Assembly (NCBI GenBank): GCA_038319625.1
Contig: JBBQDK010000121.1
Coordinates: forward strand, 1 to 9,373
Direction: 5' to 3'
DNA: 9,373 bases
Source of the DNA: JBBQDK01 sp038319625
GTDB taxonomy: Bacteria > Pseudomonadota > Gammaproteobacteria > JBBQDK01
Shown: positions 1 through 6,969 of the stretch, piece after piece
Layout of the letters: each line of letters starts with the position of its first letter
How positions within the stretch are numbered: the first letter of the stretch is position 1
Notes under the pieces: model-generated
The model's database searches: none
What the model was told of the DNA's origin: nothing
What the model saw: the letters and a program-made list of their open reading frames with translations, nothing else
Made by a program: the position numbers and the translations under genes

Positions 1-488
1 GCCATCATTTCGTTGGCTTTCTTGGTGGCGGCGTACAGCGATACCGGATGGTCGACGTTGTCATGTTCGGAAAACGGCAGCCGGGTATTGGCACCGTATA
101 CGGAACTTGATGACGCAAACACCAGATGGCCGACCTGGCTGTGTCGGCAGCCTTCCAGCACATTGGCGAAGCCCACCAGATTGGCATCGACATAGGCGGC
201 AGGATTCTCGATGGAGTAACGCACGCCGGCCTGTGCCGCGAGGTTCATCACCGCATCGAAGCGTTGCGTCTCGAACAAGCGCGTCATCCCGGCGCGATCG
301 GCAATATCGAGCTTCTCGAAAACGAAGCGCTCATGTTGCCGGCAACGTGCCAGTCGCGCTTCCTTGAGCGTGACATCGTAATAGTCGTTAAGGTTGTCGA
401 CGCCATACACCGTATCGCCGCGTTCCAGCAGGCGCAGCGCCAGAGTCGAACCGATAAATCCGGCCACGCCGGTGATCATTACATGCAT
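1..488 (-). CDS. UDP-glucuronate 4-epimerase-like NAD-dependent epimerase (CapI type), N-terminal part
   Basis: This is the N-terminal 162 residues of an extended short-chain dehydrogenase/reductase that runs off the left edge. Seen directly: the nucleotide-binding motif GVAGFIG (residues 7-13), the acidic residue after strand 2 (D31), the stretch NLNDYYD (32-38) followed by LKEARL, an ASSSSVYG strand carrying the usual Ser near 127, and the catalytic Y152-x3-K156 pair. The NDYYD...LKEARL pattern is typical of UDP-glucuronate 4-epimerases (CapI/LpsL) rather than of GalE or WbpP. The family uses tightly bound NAD to invert C4 of a UDP-uronic acid in the cytoplasm, giving for example UDP-galacturonate. 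The start follows a GGAG at 498-501 with a 9-nt spacer; the Met three codons later is an alternative. It begins 2 nt after the upstream dehydrogenase stop, so it probably uses that enzyme's product. Exact sugar specificity is inferred, and the C-terminal half is not visible. Confidence 0.9.
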   Translation of the reverse strand, partial: MHVMITGVAGFIGSTLALRLLERGDTVYGVDNLNDYYDVTLKEARLARCRQHERFVFEKLDIADRAGMTRLFETQRFDAVMNLAAQAGVRYSIENPAAYVDANLVGFANVLEGCRHSQVGHLVFASSSSVYGANTRLPFSEHDNVDHPVSLYAATKKANEMM

Positions 489-490
489 GA

Positions 491-1783
491 CTACAATCTC
501 CAGAAAGGCACGCCGGCGGCGCGTAGTGCGGCAGGATCGAGCGCCGCTTTGACATCGATCATACAGCCCTCTTTATTCAGCCTGGCGCGGAAATCCGTGA
601 TCGGTCTGTCAAGGTAATTCTGATGCGCAACCGCCAGAATCAGGGCATCCGCCCGCGGTAACGCTTCCCACTCCTGCAGTTTCACGCCGTATTCATGTTG
701 CGCCTCGGCCGCATCGGCGAGCGGATCGTGAACATGAACATCCACACCGTAGCTGAGCAGTTCGGCAATGACATCGGCAACGCGCGAATTACGCAGGTCC
801 GGGCAGTCTTCCTTGAAGGTCAATCCCAGAACGATAACCTGTGCGCCTTTGATGGCGCTGCCGTTGGCGATCATCTGCTTGATGGTCTGCTCGGCGATGT
901 ACTTGCCCATGCCATCGTTGATACGCCGGCCCGCCAGAATCACCTGAGGGTGATAGCCGAGCATCTCTGCCTTGTAGGTCAGATAATAGGGATCGACACC
1001 GATGCAATGCCCACCGACCAGGCCGGGACGGAACGGCAGGAAGTTCCACTTGGTGCCGGCGGCGCGCAGCACCTCGCTGGTATCGAGACCCAGCCGGTTG
1101 AAAATCAGTGCCAGTTCATTCATCAGCGCGATGTTGAGATCGCGCTGTGTGTTTTCTATGACCTTGGCGGCTTCCGCGACCGCAATACTGGAGACGCGGT
1201 GTACGCCCGCGATCACCACAGATTCATACAGGGAGGCCACGATATCCAGCGTTGCCGCATCATCACCCGACACGACCTTGACGATATTGGTCAAGCTGTG
1301 TTCCTTGTCACCCGGATTGATGCGCTCCGGCGAATAACCGATATGGAAGTCCTGTCGCCATTTCATCCCGGAACATCGCTCCAGGATCGGCACACAGACT
1401 TCTTCAGTCGCGCCCGGGTAAACGGTCGATTCATATACCACGATCGCACCACGCGCCATGTGCTTTCCAACAATCTCGCTGGCGCCGATCATCGGACTGA
1501 AGTCCGGACGGTGCGCGGTATCGATCGGTGTGGGAACAGCAATGATAATGATATCGGCACGCTGCAGTATGGACGGATCGGCACTGAATTCGAGTCGGTT
1601 CGCCGCACGCAGTTCCGCTTCGCTCACTTCCCCGGTAGGGTCGCGCAACTGCCGATAGGCCGCGATTTTTGCCGTGTTCAGATCGAAGCCCAGGGTCGTT
1701 TGCCTGCCGCCGAAAGCGACGGCCAGCGGCAACCCGACATATCCGAGCCCGACGACGGCGACAGTTTTGCTTTCAGTAGTCAT
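491..1783 (-). CDS. tviB: UDP-sugar 6-dehydrogenase of the TviB/WbpO (Vi polysaccharide) type
   Basis: A 430-residue NAD-dependent UDP-sugar dehydrogenase that oxidises the C6 hydroxyl of a UDP-hexose to a carboxylate in two steps. Seen directly: an N-terminal Rossmann motif GLGYVG (12-17); VPTPID (83-88); ESTVYPGATEEVC (118-130); YSPERINPGDKEH (150-162); the central helix carrying K207 and N211; the catalytic loop GGHCIGVDPYYL (257-268) with C260 and D264; and the C-terminal domain with GLTFKEDCPDLRNS (320-333). Length and these signatures match the TviB/VipA/WbpO branch, which mainly makes UDP-N-acetylglucosaminuronate (or the galacto form), rather than the shorter Ugd branch. It lies 114 nt downstream of manC and 2 nt upstream of a CapI-like epimerase, as in many exopolysaccharide or O-antigen clusters. 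The ribosome site before ATG is weak (GTGAGCTC just upstream). The UDP-GlcNAc versus UDP-Glc substrate assignment is inferred. Confidence 0.91.
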   Translation of the reverse strand: MTTESKTVAVVGLGYVGLPLAVAFGGRQTTLGFDLNTAKIAAYRQLRDPTGEVSEAELRAANRLEFSADPSILQRADIIIIAVPTPIDTAHRPDFSPMIGASEIVGKHMARGAIVVYESTVYPGATEEVCVPILERCSGMKWRQDFHIGYSPERINPGDKEHSLTNIVKVVSGDDAATLDIVASLYESVVIAGVHRVSSIAVAEAAKVIENTQRDLNIALMNELALIFNRLGLDTSEVLRAAGTKWNFLPFRPGLVGGHCIGVDPYYLTYKAEMLGYHPQVILAGRRINDGMGKYIAEQTIKQMIANGSAIKGAQVIVLGLTFKEDCPDLRNSRVADVIAELLSYGVDVHVHDPLADAAEAQHEYGVKLQEWEALPRADALILAVAHQNYLDRPITDFRARLNKEGCMIDVKAALDPAALRAAGVPFWRL

Positions 1784-1897
1784 GAGCTCACGTATTGGTG
1801 GCGGTCAGTCGGATAGCAACGGTATCGGCAAATGATAACTTTCATCGTGATGTCTTTGCGTGAATCAGACGGTAGGGGGACGGGTAGGCACAGCGGA

Positions 1898-3352
1898 CTA
1901 TTTTTCGACACGATTGTAAATATCCTCGAAACGCACGATGTCATCCTCGCCCAGGTAGCTGCCGGACTGCACTTCGATGATTTCGAGCGGAATCGCTCCC
2001 GGATTCTCCAACCGGTGTTTCTCGCCGAGCGGAATGTAGGTCGACTGGTTTTCGCTGAGGATGAACGTCTCCTCGCCACGTGTCACCCGTGCCGTGCCTG
2101 TCACAATGATCCAGTGCTCGGCGCGATGATGGTGCATCTGCAACGATAAAGACGCGCCGGGGTTGACCGTAAGACGTTTAACCTGAAAACGCGGGGCGCT
2201 GTCCACGCCTTCGTAGGCACCCCAGGGCCGATAGACCTTGCGGTGGAACTTGTGCTCGTCACGGGCGCCGCGCTTGAGCTGCGCTACGATTTCCTTGACG
2301 TCCTGCGCATGGTTCTTGTCGACGACCAGCACCGCATCCGAGGTTTCAACAATGACCGCATCCCGAATGCCTACCGCCGCTATGAGACGATGATGCGACA
2401 TCAACAGCGAGTTGTGCGTGGCGTGAGTAAGCACATCGCCACGCACGACGTTGCCATCCGCATCCGCGTTGCAGACATCGGCGAGCGACGACCAGGAACC
2501 GATGTCCGACCAGCCGGCATCCAGCGCCACGACCGCGGCGCGATCGGTCTTCTCCATGACGGCATAGTCGATGGAGTCGCTCGGACAAGCCTGGAACAGA
2601 GCGGCATCGACGCGTCGGAAATCACTGTCGCGCGTGCCGCCTGCATAGGCCTCACGACAGCTGTTCAGAATATCGGGGCGGTGCTGACCCAGCTCTTCCA
2701 GCCACCGTGAGGCACACATCATGAAGATGCCGCTGTTCCACAAATAGCTGCCGGTATCGAGATAACCGCGCGCCGTCACGGCGTCGGGTTTTTCCACAAA
2801 CTCGGCAACCTGATAGGCATGAGTCGCGGCAGCCAAAGCTGCGCCCTTACGGATGTAACCGTAACCGGTCTCGGCGTGCGCCGGAACGATGCCGAAGGTA
2901 ACCAGGTTGCCGGCAGCGGCGAGCTGCGCGCCTTGCAGTACGGCGGCCTGAAAGGCCGGGATATCCGCTATGACATGATCGGCCGGCATCACCAGCATGA
3001 CTTCGTCGTGTGCCTGTTCGAGCAGAAACAGCGCCGCCAGGGTCAACGCCGGTGCGGTGTTGCGACCTGTCGGTTCGAGTAGGATGGCGGCCGCCGGCTT
3101 ACCGATGCGGCGCAGTTGTTCGGCGGTCAGAAAACGGTGTTCCTCGTTGCATACCAGGATCGGCGCTGCGGCCGCCGGCAATCCATTCAGCCGGCTAGCG
3201 GTCTGTTCCAAGAGGCTGGTGTCGCCGACCAGCGGCAGCAAGGGTTTCGGATAATGCTCGCGGGACAGGGGCCAGAGGCGGGACCCAGCACCGCCTGAGA
3301 GAATAACCGGGTGTATCGTCAGAGGTTTTGTCATGTGATTATTAGTGTCCAT
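1898..3352 (-). CDS. manC: Bifunctional mannose-1-phosphate guanylyltransferase / mannose-6-phosphate isomerase (type II)
   Basis: A 484-residue bifunctional enzyme of the AlgA/CpsB/ManC family. It isomerises fructose-6-P to mannose-6-P and joins mannose-1-P to GTP, giving GDP-mannose in the cytoplasm. Seen directly: an N-terminal nucleotidyltransferase domain with the signature from G20 to P37 (LSGGAGSRLWPLSREHYPKP region), MPADH at 122-126, ETGYGYI (161-167), the sugar-phosphate motif FVEKP (185-189) and WSDIGSW (281-287). It is followed by YRPWG (374-378) and a C-terminal cupin domain with QMHHHRAEHW (405-414) and GEKHRLEN (443-450), the metal-site part of type II isomerases. Length matches full family members. 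ATG at 3352 was chosen; a TTG lies directly before it, and ATG at 3334 would also leave the catalytic domain intact. It is the first gene of the leftward group, divergent from glcD. The phosphomannomutase (ManB/AlgC) needed between the two reactions is not in view. Confidence 0.94.
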   Translation of the reverse strand: MDTNNHMTKPLTIHPVILSGGAGSRLWPLSREHYPKPLLPLVGDTSLLEQTASRLNGLPAAAAPILVCNEEHRFLTAEQLRRIGKPAAAILLEPTGRNTAPALTLAALFLLEQAHDEVMLVMPADHVIADIPAFQAAVLQGAQLAAAGNLVTFGIVPAHAETGYGYIRKGAALAAATHAYQVAEFVEKPDAVTARGYLDTGSYLWNSGIFMMCASRWLEELGQHRPDILNSCREAYAGGTRDSDFRRVDAALFQACPSDSIDYAVMEKTDRAAVVALDAGWSDIGSWSSLADVCNADADGNVVRGDVLTHATHNSLLMSHHRLIAAVGIRDAVIVETSDAVLVVDKNHAQDVKEIVAQLKRGARDEHKFHRKVYRPWGAYEGVDSAPRFQVKRLTVNPGASLSLQMHHHRAEHWIIVTGTARVTRGEETFILSENQSTYIPLGEKHRLENPGAIPLEIIEVQSGSYLGEDDIVRFEDIYNRVEK

Positions 3353-3605
3353 CAATCTTTCAATAATAACGGTTTGCGCCTGTTACCGCCACCGGATTGC
3401 AACTTGCAAGCTCGACCTGAACGACCCGGTAGCGGCATGAAGTGACAGGTATTGAGCAGCCCGGCGCCGTTCAAGTGGCTAGCAGGCAGACTGCTATCAC
3501 GCTGTTGCCTCCAGCCCTCCTGCCAATAGAGAAAAATGACACGCCCACCCTTCTCGTGTTTTACTGACGGGCGCTGCTTACCGATGCCAAGATCCGCTAC
3601 CACGC
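3353..3605. promoter_or_regulatory. Divergent intergenic region between manC and glcD
   Basis: These 253 nt separate two divergently transcribed operons, so both 5' ends and any shared regulator site should lie here. A weak plus-strand promoter candidate is TTGCCT (3505-3510), a 16-nt spacer and TAGAGA (3527-3532); the match is poor. On the minus strand an AT-rich TTATTATT lies just before manC, but no good -35 is at the right distance. No strong ribosome site precedes the glcD ATG. A leftward 91-codon frame crosses the region, but nothing else supports it as a gene. Confidence 0.45.
3397..3409. repeat. 13-nt palindrome TTGCAAcTTGCAA, possible operator
   Basis: Two copies of the self-complementary hexamer TTGCAA are separated by one base, which makes a perfect odd-length palindrome in the manC/glcD divergent region. 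Short symmetric sites between divergent operons are often repressor or activator sites. Glycolate oxidase operons are classically controlled by a GntR-type regulator (GlcC in E. coli). A link to this site is only an inference, because no regulator gene is in the window and 13 nt can arise by chance. Confidence 0.3.
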
Positions 3606-5081
3606 ATGAATCCAGCTCATTCGACATTCGATCTGCCGTCCCTGGTCAGTGCCCTGCGGGCTTTCTTGCCTGCCGCCGCGGTGTTGCACACGCTGGAAGA
3701 TCGACGTCCCTACGAGTGCGACGGTCTGACCGCCTATCGGCGCCTGCCTGGCGTGGTGGTCTTGCCGAATACTGTTGAGCAGGTACAGCAGATCCTGCGC
3801 CTGTGCCAGGCCCGACGGATTCCGGTGGTGGCGCGCGGGGCCGGTACCGGCCTGTCGGGCGGCGCCCTGCCCCTGGCGGAAGGTGTATTACTGAGTCTGG
3901 CGAAATTCAACCGCATCCTGGACATCGACCCCTTGAACCGCACGGCACGTGTGCAGCCCGGCGTGCGTAACCTCGCCATCTCCCAGGCTGTGGCGGCCGA
4001 AGGTCTGTATTACGCCCCCGACCCTTCCTCGCAGATCGCCTGCAGCATCGGCGGCAACGTGGCGGAAAATGCCGGTGGCGTGCACTGCCTCAAGTACGGT
4101 CTGACCGTGCACAATGTTCTACAACTCACCGTGCTTACCATGAGCGGCGATCTGCTGCAGATCGGCGGAGCGTCCCTCGACACCCCCGGCTATGATCTGC
4201 TCGCACTGCTGCACGGTTCGGAAGGCATGCTCGGCGTGATACTCGAAGTTGTGGTCAAGCTGCTGCCACTGCCGGAACGTGCGCAAGTGGTACTGGCGGC
4301 CTTCGACGATGTCAGCAAGGCCGGCACGGCGGTCGCCGCCATTATCGCGGCGGGCATTCTCCCCGCCGGGCTGGAAATGATGGACAATCTCGCCATTCGC
4401 GCCGCCGAAGATTACGCCCACGCCGGTTACCCGACCGATGCCAAGGCAATCCTGTTGTGCGAACTCGACGGGGTGAACGAAGAGGTCTCCGAACAGATTC
4501 AAGAAGTGCGTGCCGTCTTGACTCGCTGCGGCGCGACCGAGGTGCGCAGCGCGCGTGATGCCGCTGAACGCGCATTGTACTGGGCCGGGCGCAAAGGCGC
4601 CTTCCCCGCCGTCGGTCGACTGGCGCCGGACTACTACTGCATGGATGGCACCATTCCGCGCCGCGCCCTTGCCGAGGTACTGACACGCATCAGTGACTGG
4701 TCGGCGGAATTCGCGCTGCCCGTGGCCAATGTCTTCCATGCCGGCGACGGCAATCTGCATCCCTTGATCCTGTACGACGCCAACAAGCCCGGCGAATTAC
4801 AACGCGCCGAGGCCTTCGGTGCCAGAATTCTGGAATTGTGCGTCGCCGTCGGCGGCACCATCACCGGTGAACACGGCGTCGGTCAGGAGAAGATCGACCA
4901 GATGTGTGTGCAGTTCCGCGCACCGGAACTGGCGCAGTTCCATGCCGTGAAACACGCCTTCGATCCCGACGGCCTGCTCAATCCCGGCAAGGCGGTGCCC
5001 ACCTTGGCGCGCTGCGCCGAATTCGGCGCCATGCATGTGCATGGCGGTCAAGTACGCTTTCCGGATATCGAACGATTTTGA
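3606..5081 (+). CDS. glcD: Glycolate oxidase catalytic FAD subunit GlcD
   Basis: A 491-residue flavoprotein of the FAD-linked oxidase family, the main catalytic subunit of membrane-associated glycolate oxidase (glycolate to glyoxylate; also acts on D-lactate in some bacteria). Seen directly: an N-terminal PCMH-type FAD-binding domain with RGAGTGLSGG (77-86), VQPGV (116-120), APDPSS (137-142) and the run IGGNVAENAGG (148-158), then YDLLALLHGSEGMLGV (196-211). The C-terminal FAD-oxidase domain carries HAGDGNLHP (378-386), GEHGVGQEK (421-429) and LNPGKAVPT (458-466). The segment EDRRPYECDGL near residues 31-41 is also typical of GlcD. Length matches the E. coli protein of about 499 residues. No strong ribosome site precedes the ATG. 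GlcE follows directly, with GST and glcF further down, so the complete complex is encoded here. A D-lactate dehydrogenase role alone is less likely given glcE and glcF. Confidence 0.95.
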   Translation: MNPAHSTFDLPSLVSALRAFLPAAAVLHTLEDRRPYECDGLTAYRRLPGVVVLPNTVEQVQQILRLCQARRIPVVARGAGTGLSGGALPLAEGVLLSLAKFNRILDIDPLNRTARVQPGVRNLAISQAVAAEGLYYAPDPSSQIACSIGGNVAENAGGVHCLKYGLTVHNVLQLTVLTMSGDLLQIGGASLDTPGYDLLALLHGSEGMLGVILEVVVKLLPLPERAQVVLAAFDDVSKAGTAVAAIIAAGILPAGLEMMDNLAIRAAEDYAHAGYPTDAKAILLCELDGVNEEVSEQIQEVRAVLTRCGATEVRSARDAAERALYWAGRKGAFPAVGRLAPDYYCMDGTIPRRALAEVLTRISDWSAEFALPVANVFHAGDGNLHPLILYDANKPGELQRAEAFGARILELCVAVGGTITGEHGVGQEKIDQMCVQFRAPELAQFHAVKHAFDPDGLLNPGKAVPTLARCAEFGAMHVHGGQVRFPDIERF

Positions 5082-5120
5082 ATGAATGCCTGCACAACGT
5101 GCGTGGGGCACGCCCGACAC

Positions 5121-5124
5121 GAGG
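5121..5124 (+). promoter_or_regulatory. Ribosome binding site deciding the glcE start
   Basis: GAGG is followed by a 6-nt spacer and GTG at 5131, an ideal arrangement. The two in-frame or nearby ATG codons at 5082 and 5086, next to the glcD stop, have no comparable site upstream. Confidence 0.6.
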
Positions 5125-5130
5125 CTTGTC

Positions 5131-6186
5131 GTGACTGACATCGCCGTTGCATTGCAAGCAGCCGTGTGCAAGGCTGCCGCCGACGATACACCATTACAGA
5201 TAGTCGGCGGCGGTAGCAAGACGTTCTACGGACGTTCGACACAGGGCCTGCCACTGCAACTCGGTGCGCACAGCGGCATCGTCGACTACGAGCCCAGTGA
5301 GTTGGTGATCACGGCACGTACCGGTACGCCCTTGGCGGATATCGAGACCGCGCTGGCCGAACGCGGTCAGATGCTCGGCTTCGAACCGCCACATTTCGAC
5401 AATGCCGCCACCCTCGGCGGCACCCTGGCCTGTGGTCTGTCCGGTCCACGTCGGCCTTATGCGGGTGCGGCGCGTGATTTCGTTCTCGGTTGCAAGATCA
5501 TCAATGGCAAGGGCGAACTGTTGAGCTTCGGTGGACAGGTAATGAAAAACGTCGCTGGTTATGACGTGTCGCGGCTCATGATTGGCGCACTCGGCACTCT
5601 GGGTGTACTGCTGGAAGCCTCGCTCAAAGTATTGCCACAACCCGTCGAGGAGTTGACTCTGGCGCGCGAGGCACAGATTGACGAGGCCATCCGCACCATG
5701 AATGAATGGGCCGGTCGCGCCCTGCCCCTGTCGGCCTGCGCCTATGATGGCCTGCGGCTGTATACGCGCCTGTCAGGTGCCACCAGCGCCTTGCGCGCCG
5801 CACGTATCAAACTCGGCGGCGAACTTATCGAAGACGGTGCCGCTCTTTGGAACAGCGTACGCGAATTGCGGCATGGATTCTTCGGCAGCGATGCGCCACT
5901 CTGGCGGCTTTCCCTGCCTCCCGCCGCAGCACCGATCGAGCTGCCCGGTCAATGGTTCATCGACTGGGGTGGCGCGCAACGCTGGTTACGCAGCGATGCG
6001 CCGGCCGAGCGGATACGCGCTGCGGCGGCGCGTGCCGGCGGTCATGCCACGGTGTTCCGCGGCGGCGACCGTGATGCGGTGTTTCAGCCGCTCGCCGCAC
6101 CCCTGCTTGCTGTGCAGCAAGGCCTCAAGCAGTGTTTCGATCCGCATGGCATACTGAATCCCGGACGCCTGTATGCACAACTGTGA
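5131..6186 (+). CDS. glcE: Glycolate oxidase FAD-binding subunit GlcE
   Basis: A 351-residue subunit of glycolate oxidase, related to the N-terminal FAD domain of GlcD but lacking its full catalytic C-terminal domain. In E. coli, GlcD, GlcE and GlcF are all needed for activity. Seen directly, numbering from the GTG start: a PCMH-type FAD domain with the VGGGSKTFYG motif near residues 28-37, the long conserved stretch NAATLGGTLACGLSGP near 91-106, GGQVMKNVAGYDVSRLMIGALGTLG around 134-158, and a C-terminal FDPHGILNPGR that matches the ending of the family. Start choice: GTG at 5131 has a GAGG 6 nt upstream and gives the usual family length and N-terminus; the ATG at 5086, 15 codons earlier, remains possible and would sit only 4 nt after the glcD stop. 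It is co-directional with glcD and certainly co-transcribed. A GST gene follows after 124 nt. Confidence 0.92.
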   Translation: MTDIAVALQAAVCKAAADDTPLQIVGGGSKTFYGRSTQGLPLQLGAHSGIVDYEPSELVITARTGTPLADIETALAERGQMLGFEPPHFDNAATLGGTLACGLSGPRRPYAGAARDFVLGCKIINGKGELLSFGGQVMKNVAGYDVSRLMIGALGTLGVLLEASLKVLPQPVEELTLAREAQIDEAIRTMNEWAGRALPLSACAYDGLRLYTRLSGATSALRAARIKLGGELIEDGAALWNSVRELRHGFFGSDAPLWRLSLPPAAAPIELPGQWFIDWGGAQRWLRSDAPAERIRAAAARAGGHATVFRGGDRDAVFQPLAAPLLAVQQGLKQCFDPHGILNPGRLYAQL

Positions 6187-6191
6187 AGATG

Positions 6192-6205
6192 TTGCGGGCC
6201 CGCAA
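6192..6205. repeat. Perfect 14-nt palindrome TTGCGGGCCCGCAA after glcE
   Basis: This perfectly self-complementary 14-mer starts 5 nt after the glcE stop codon. As RNA it could fold into a 5-bp stem with a GGCC loop, followed by ATCTCATTTT, so it could be a weak terminator or RNA-processing hairpin that lowers expression of the downstream genes. As DNA it could be a protein site. It shares the TTGC...GCAA outer half-sites with the palindrome at 3397-3409, with one base more between them. Confidence 0.35.
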
Positions 6206-6310
6206 ATCTCATTTTCCTCGCGCGGGAATGTCCAAGATTTTGCGTCAAGGCCCGTGCTGACTTGCGACCCGGATTGATTCCAATAGCGCTGGCTACCCTT
6301 CGGAGCTGAG

Positions 6311-6964
6311 ATGAACAAACCATTACTGATCATCGGCAACAAAAATTATTCATCCTGGTCATTGCGGCCGTGGTTATTGATGCGCGAGTCACAGATCGAG
6401 TTCGACGAAAAGCGCATCGACCTCGGCGCACCGGACGCACACAAACAAATCCTGCATTATTCGCCCTCGGGCAAGGTACCGGCACTGGTTGACGGCACGG
6501 TAACAGTCTGGGATTCACTAGCCATCTGCGAGTATCTCGCCGAACGTCATCCTGACCTGCAGCTCTGGCCATCAGGCGTCGAAGAGCGCGCCGCCGCACG
6601 TGCTGCCAGTGCCGAGATGCATTCCGGCTTTACCGCGCTACGTCAGCACATGACGCTCAATTGCCGCAAGCTGCTGCCGGAAAAAGGTCGCGGTCCAAGC
6701 GTGGAAGATGACATCGCGCGTATAACCGAGCTATGGACCGACTGTCGGCAACGCTACGGGCAGGACGGCAGTTTTCTGTTCGGACGTTTCTGTATCGCCG
6801 ACGCCATGTACGCGCCGGTGGCACTGCGTTTTCGTACCTACGCCGTGGCGCTCGATCTGGTCTGCGCGTCCTACGCGCAGACATTGCTAGAACTGCCTGC
6901 CGTGCAGGAATGGGTGACGCAGGCCCAAGCGGAGACCGAAGTGCTGGCGGCTTTCGAACGCTGA
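6311..6964 (+). CDS. Glutathione S-transferase family protein
   Basis: A 217-residue soluble protein with the layout of a cytosolic GST: an N-terminal thioredoxin-like domain (about 1-80) and a helical C-terminal domain. Seen directly: the start of strand 1 and the active-site region NKNYSSWSLRPWL (10-22), where a Ser in NYSSWS is the probable residue activating glutathione; SGKVPALV (53-60) with the conserved cis-proline P57; and the glutathione-binding WDSLAI (67-72). Length is normal. GSTs of this type conjugate or reduce electrophiles with glutathione; the substrate cannot be read from sequence. GGAG with a 5-nt spacer precedes the ATG. It stands 124 nt after glcE and ends 5 nt before glcF, so it is co-transcribed with the glycolate oxidase subunits, which is unusual. 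A possible role in handling reactive aldehydes such as glyoxylate is speculation. Confidence 0.92.
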   Translation: MNKPLLIIGNKNYSSWSLRPWLLMRESQIEFDEKRIDLGAPDAHKQILHYSPSGKVPALVDGTVTVWDSLAICEYLAERHPDLQLWPSGVEERAAARAASAEMHSGFTALRQHMTLNCRKLLPEKGRGPSVEDDIARITELWTDCRQRYGQDGSFLFGRFCIADAMYAPVALRFRTYAVALDLVCASYAQTLLELPAVQEWVTQAQAETEVLAAFER

Positions 6965-6969
6965 AATAT

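Noticed and set aside
695..1816. A 373-codon plus-strand open frame antisense to the UDP-sugar dehydrogenase gene
   Set aside because: It lies entirely opposite a gene with complete family motifs, has a low-complexity composition rich in Arg, Asp and Gly and no recognisable domain. Such frames are common opposite GC-rich genes.
1780..2079. A 99-codon minus-strand frame between manC and the dehydrogenase gene
   Set aside because: Two thirds of it overlaps the manC 3' end in another frame, and the rest has no domain or ribosome site. The 114-nt gap appears to be non-coding.
4119..4760. A 213-codon minus-strand open frame inside glcD
   Set aside because: It is antisense to the conserved part of GlcD, has no family motif and no ribosome site.
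5086..5130. ATG at 5086 as the glcE start
   Set aside because: It has no ribosome site and adds 15 residues not typical of GlcE; GTG 5131 has GAGG at ideal spacing. It is kept as an alternative.
6733..6969. N-terminal extension of GlcF into the GST gene
   Set aside because: The frame is open, but the extension overlaps the GST coding sequence, reads as Arg-rich non-homologous sequence, and GlcF homology and normal length begin at ATG 6970.
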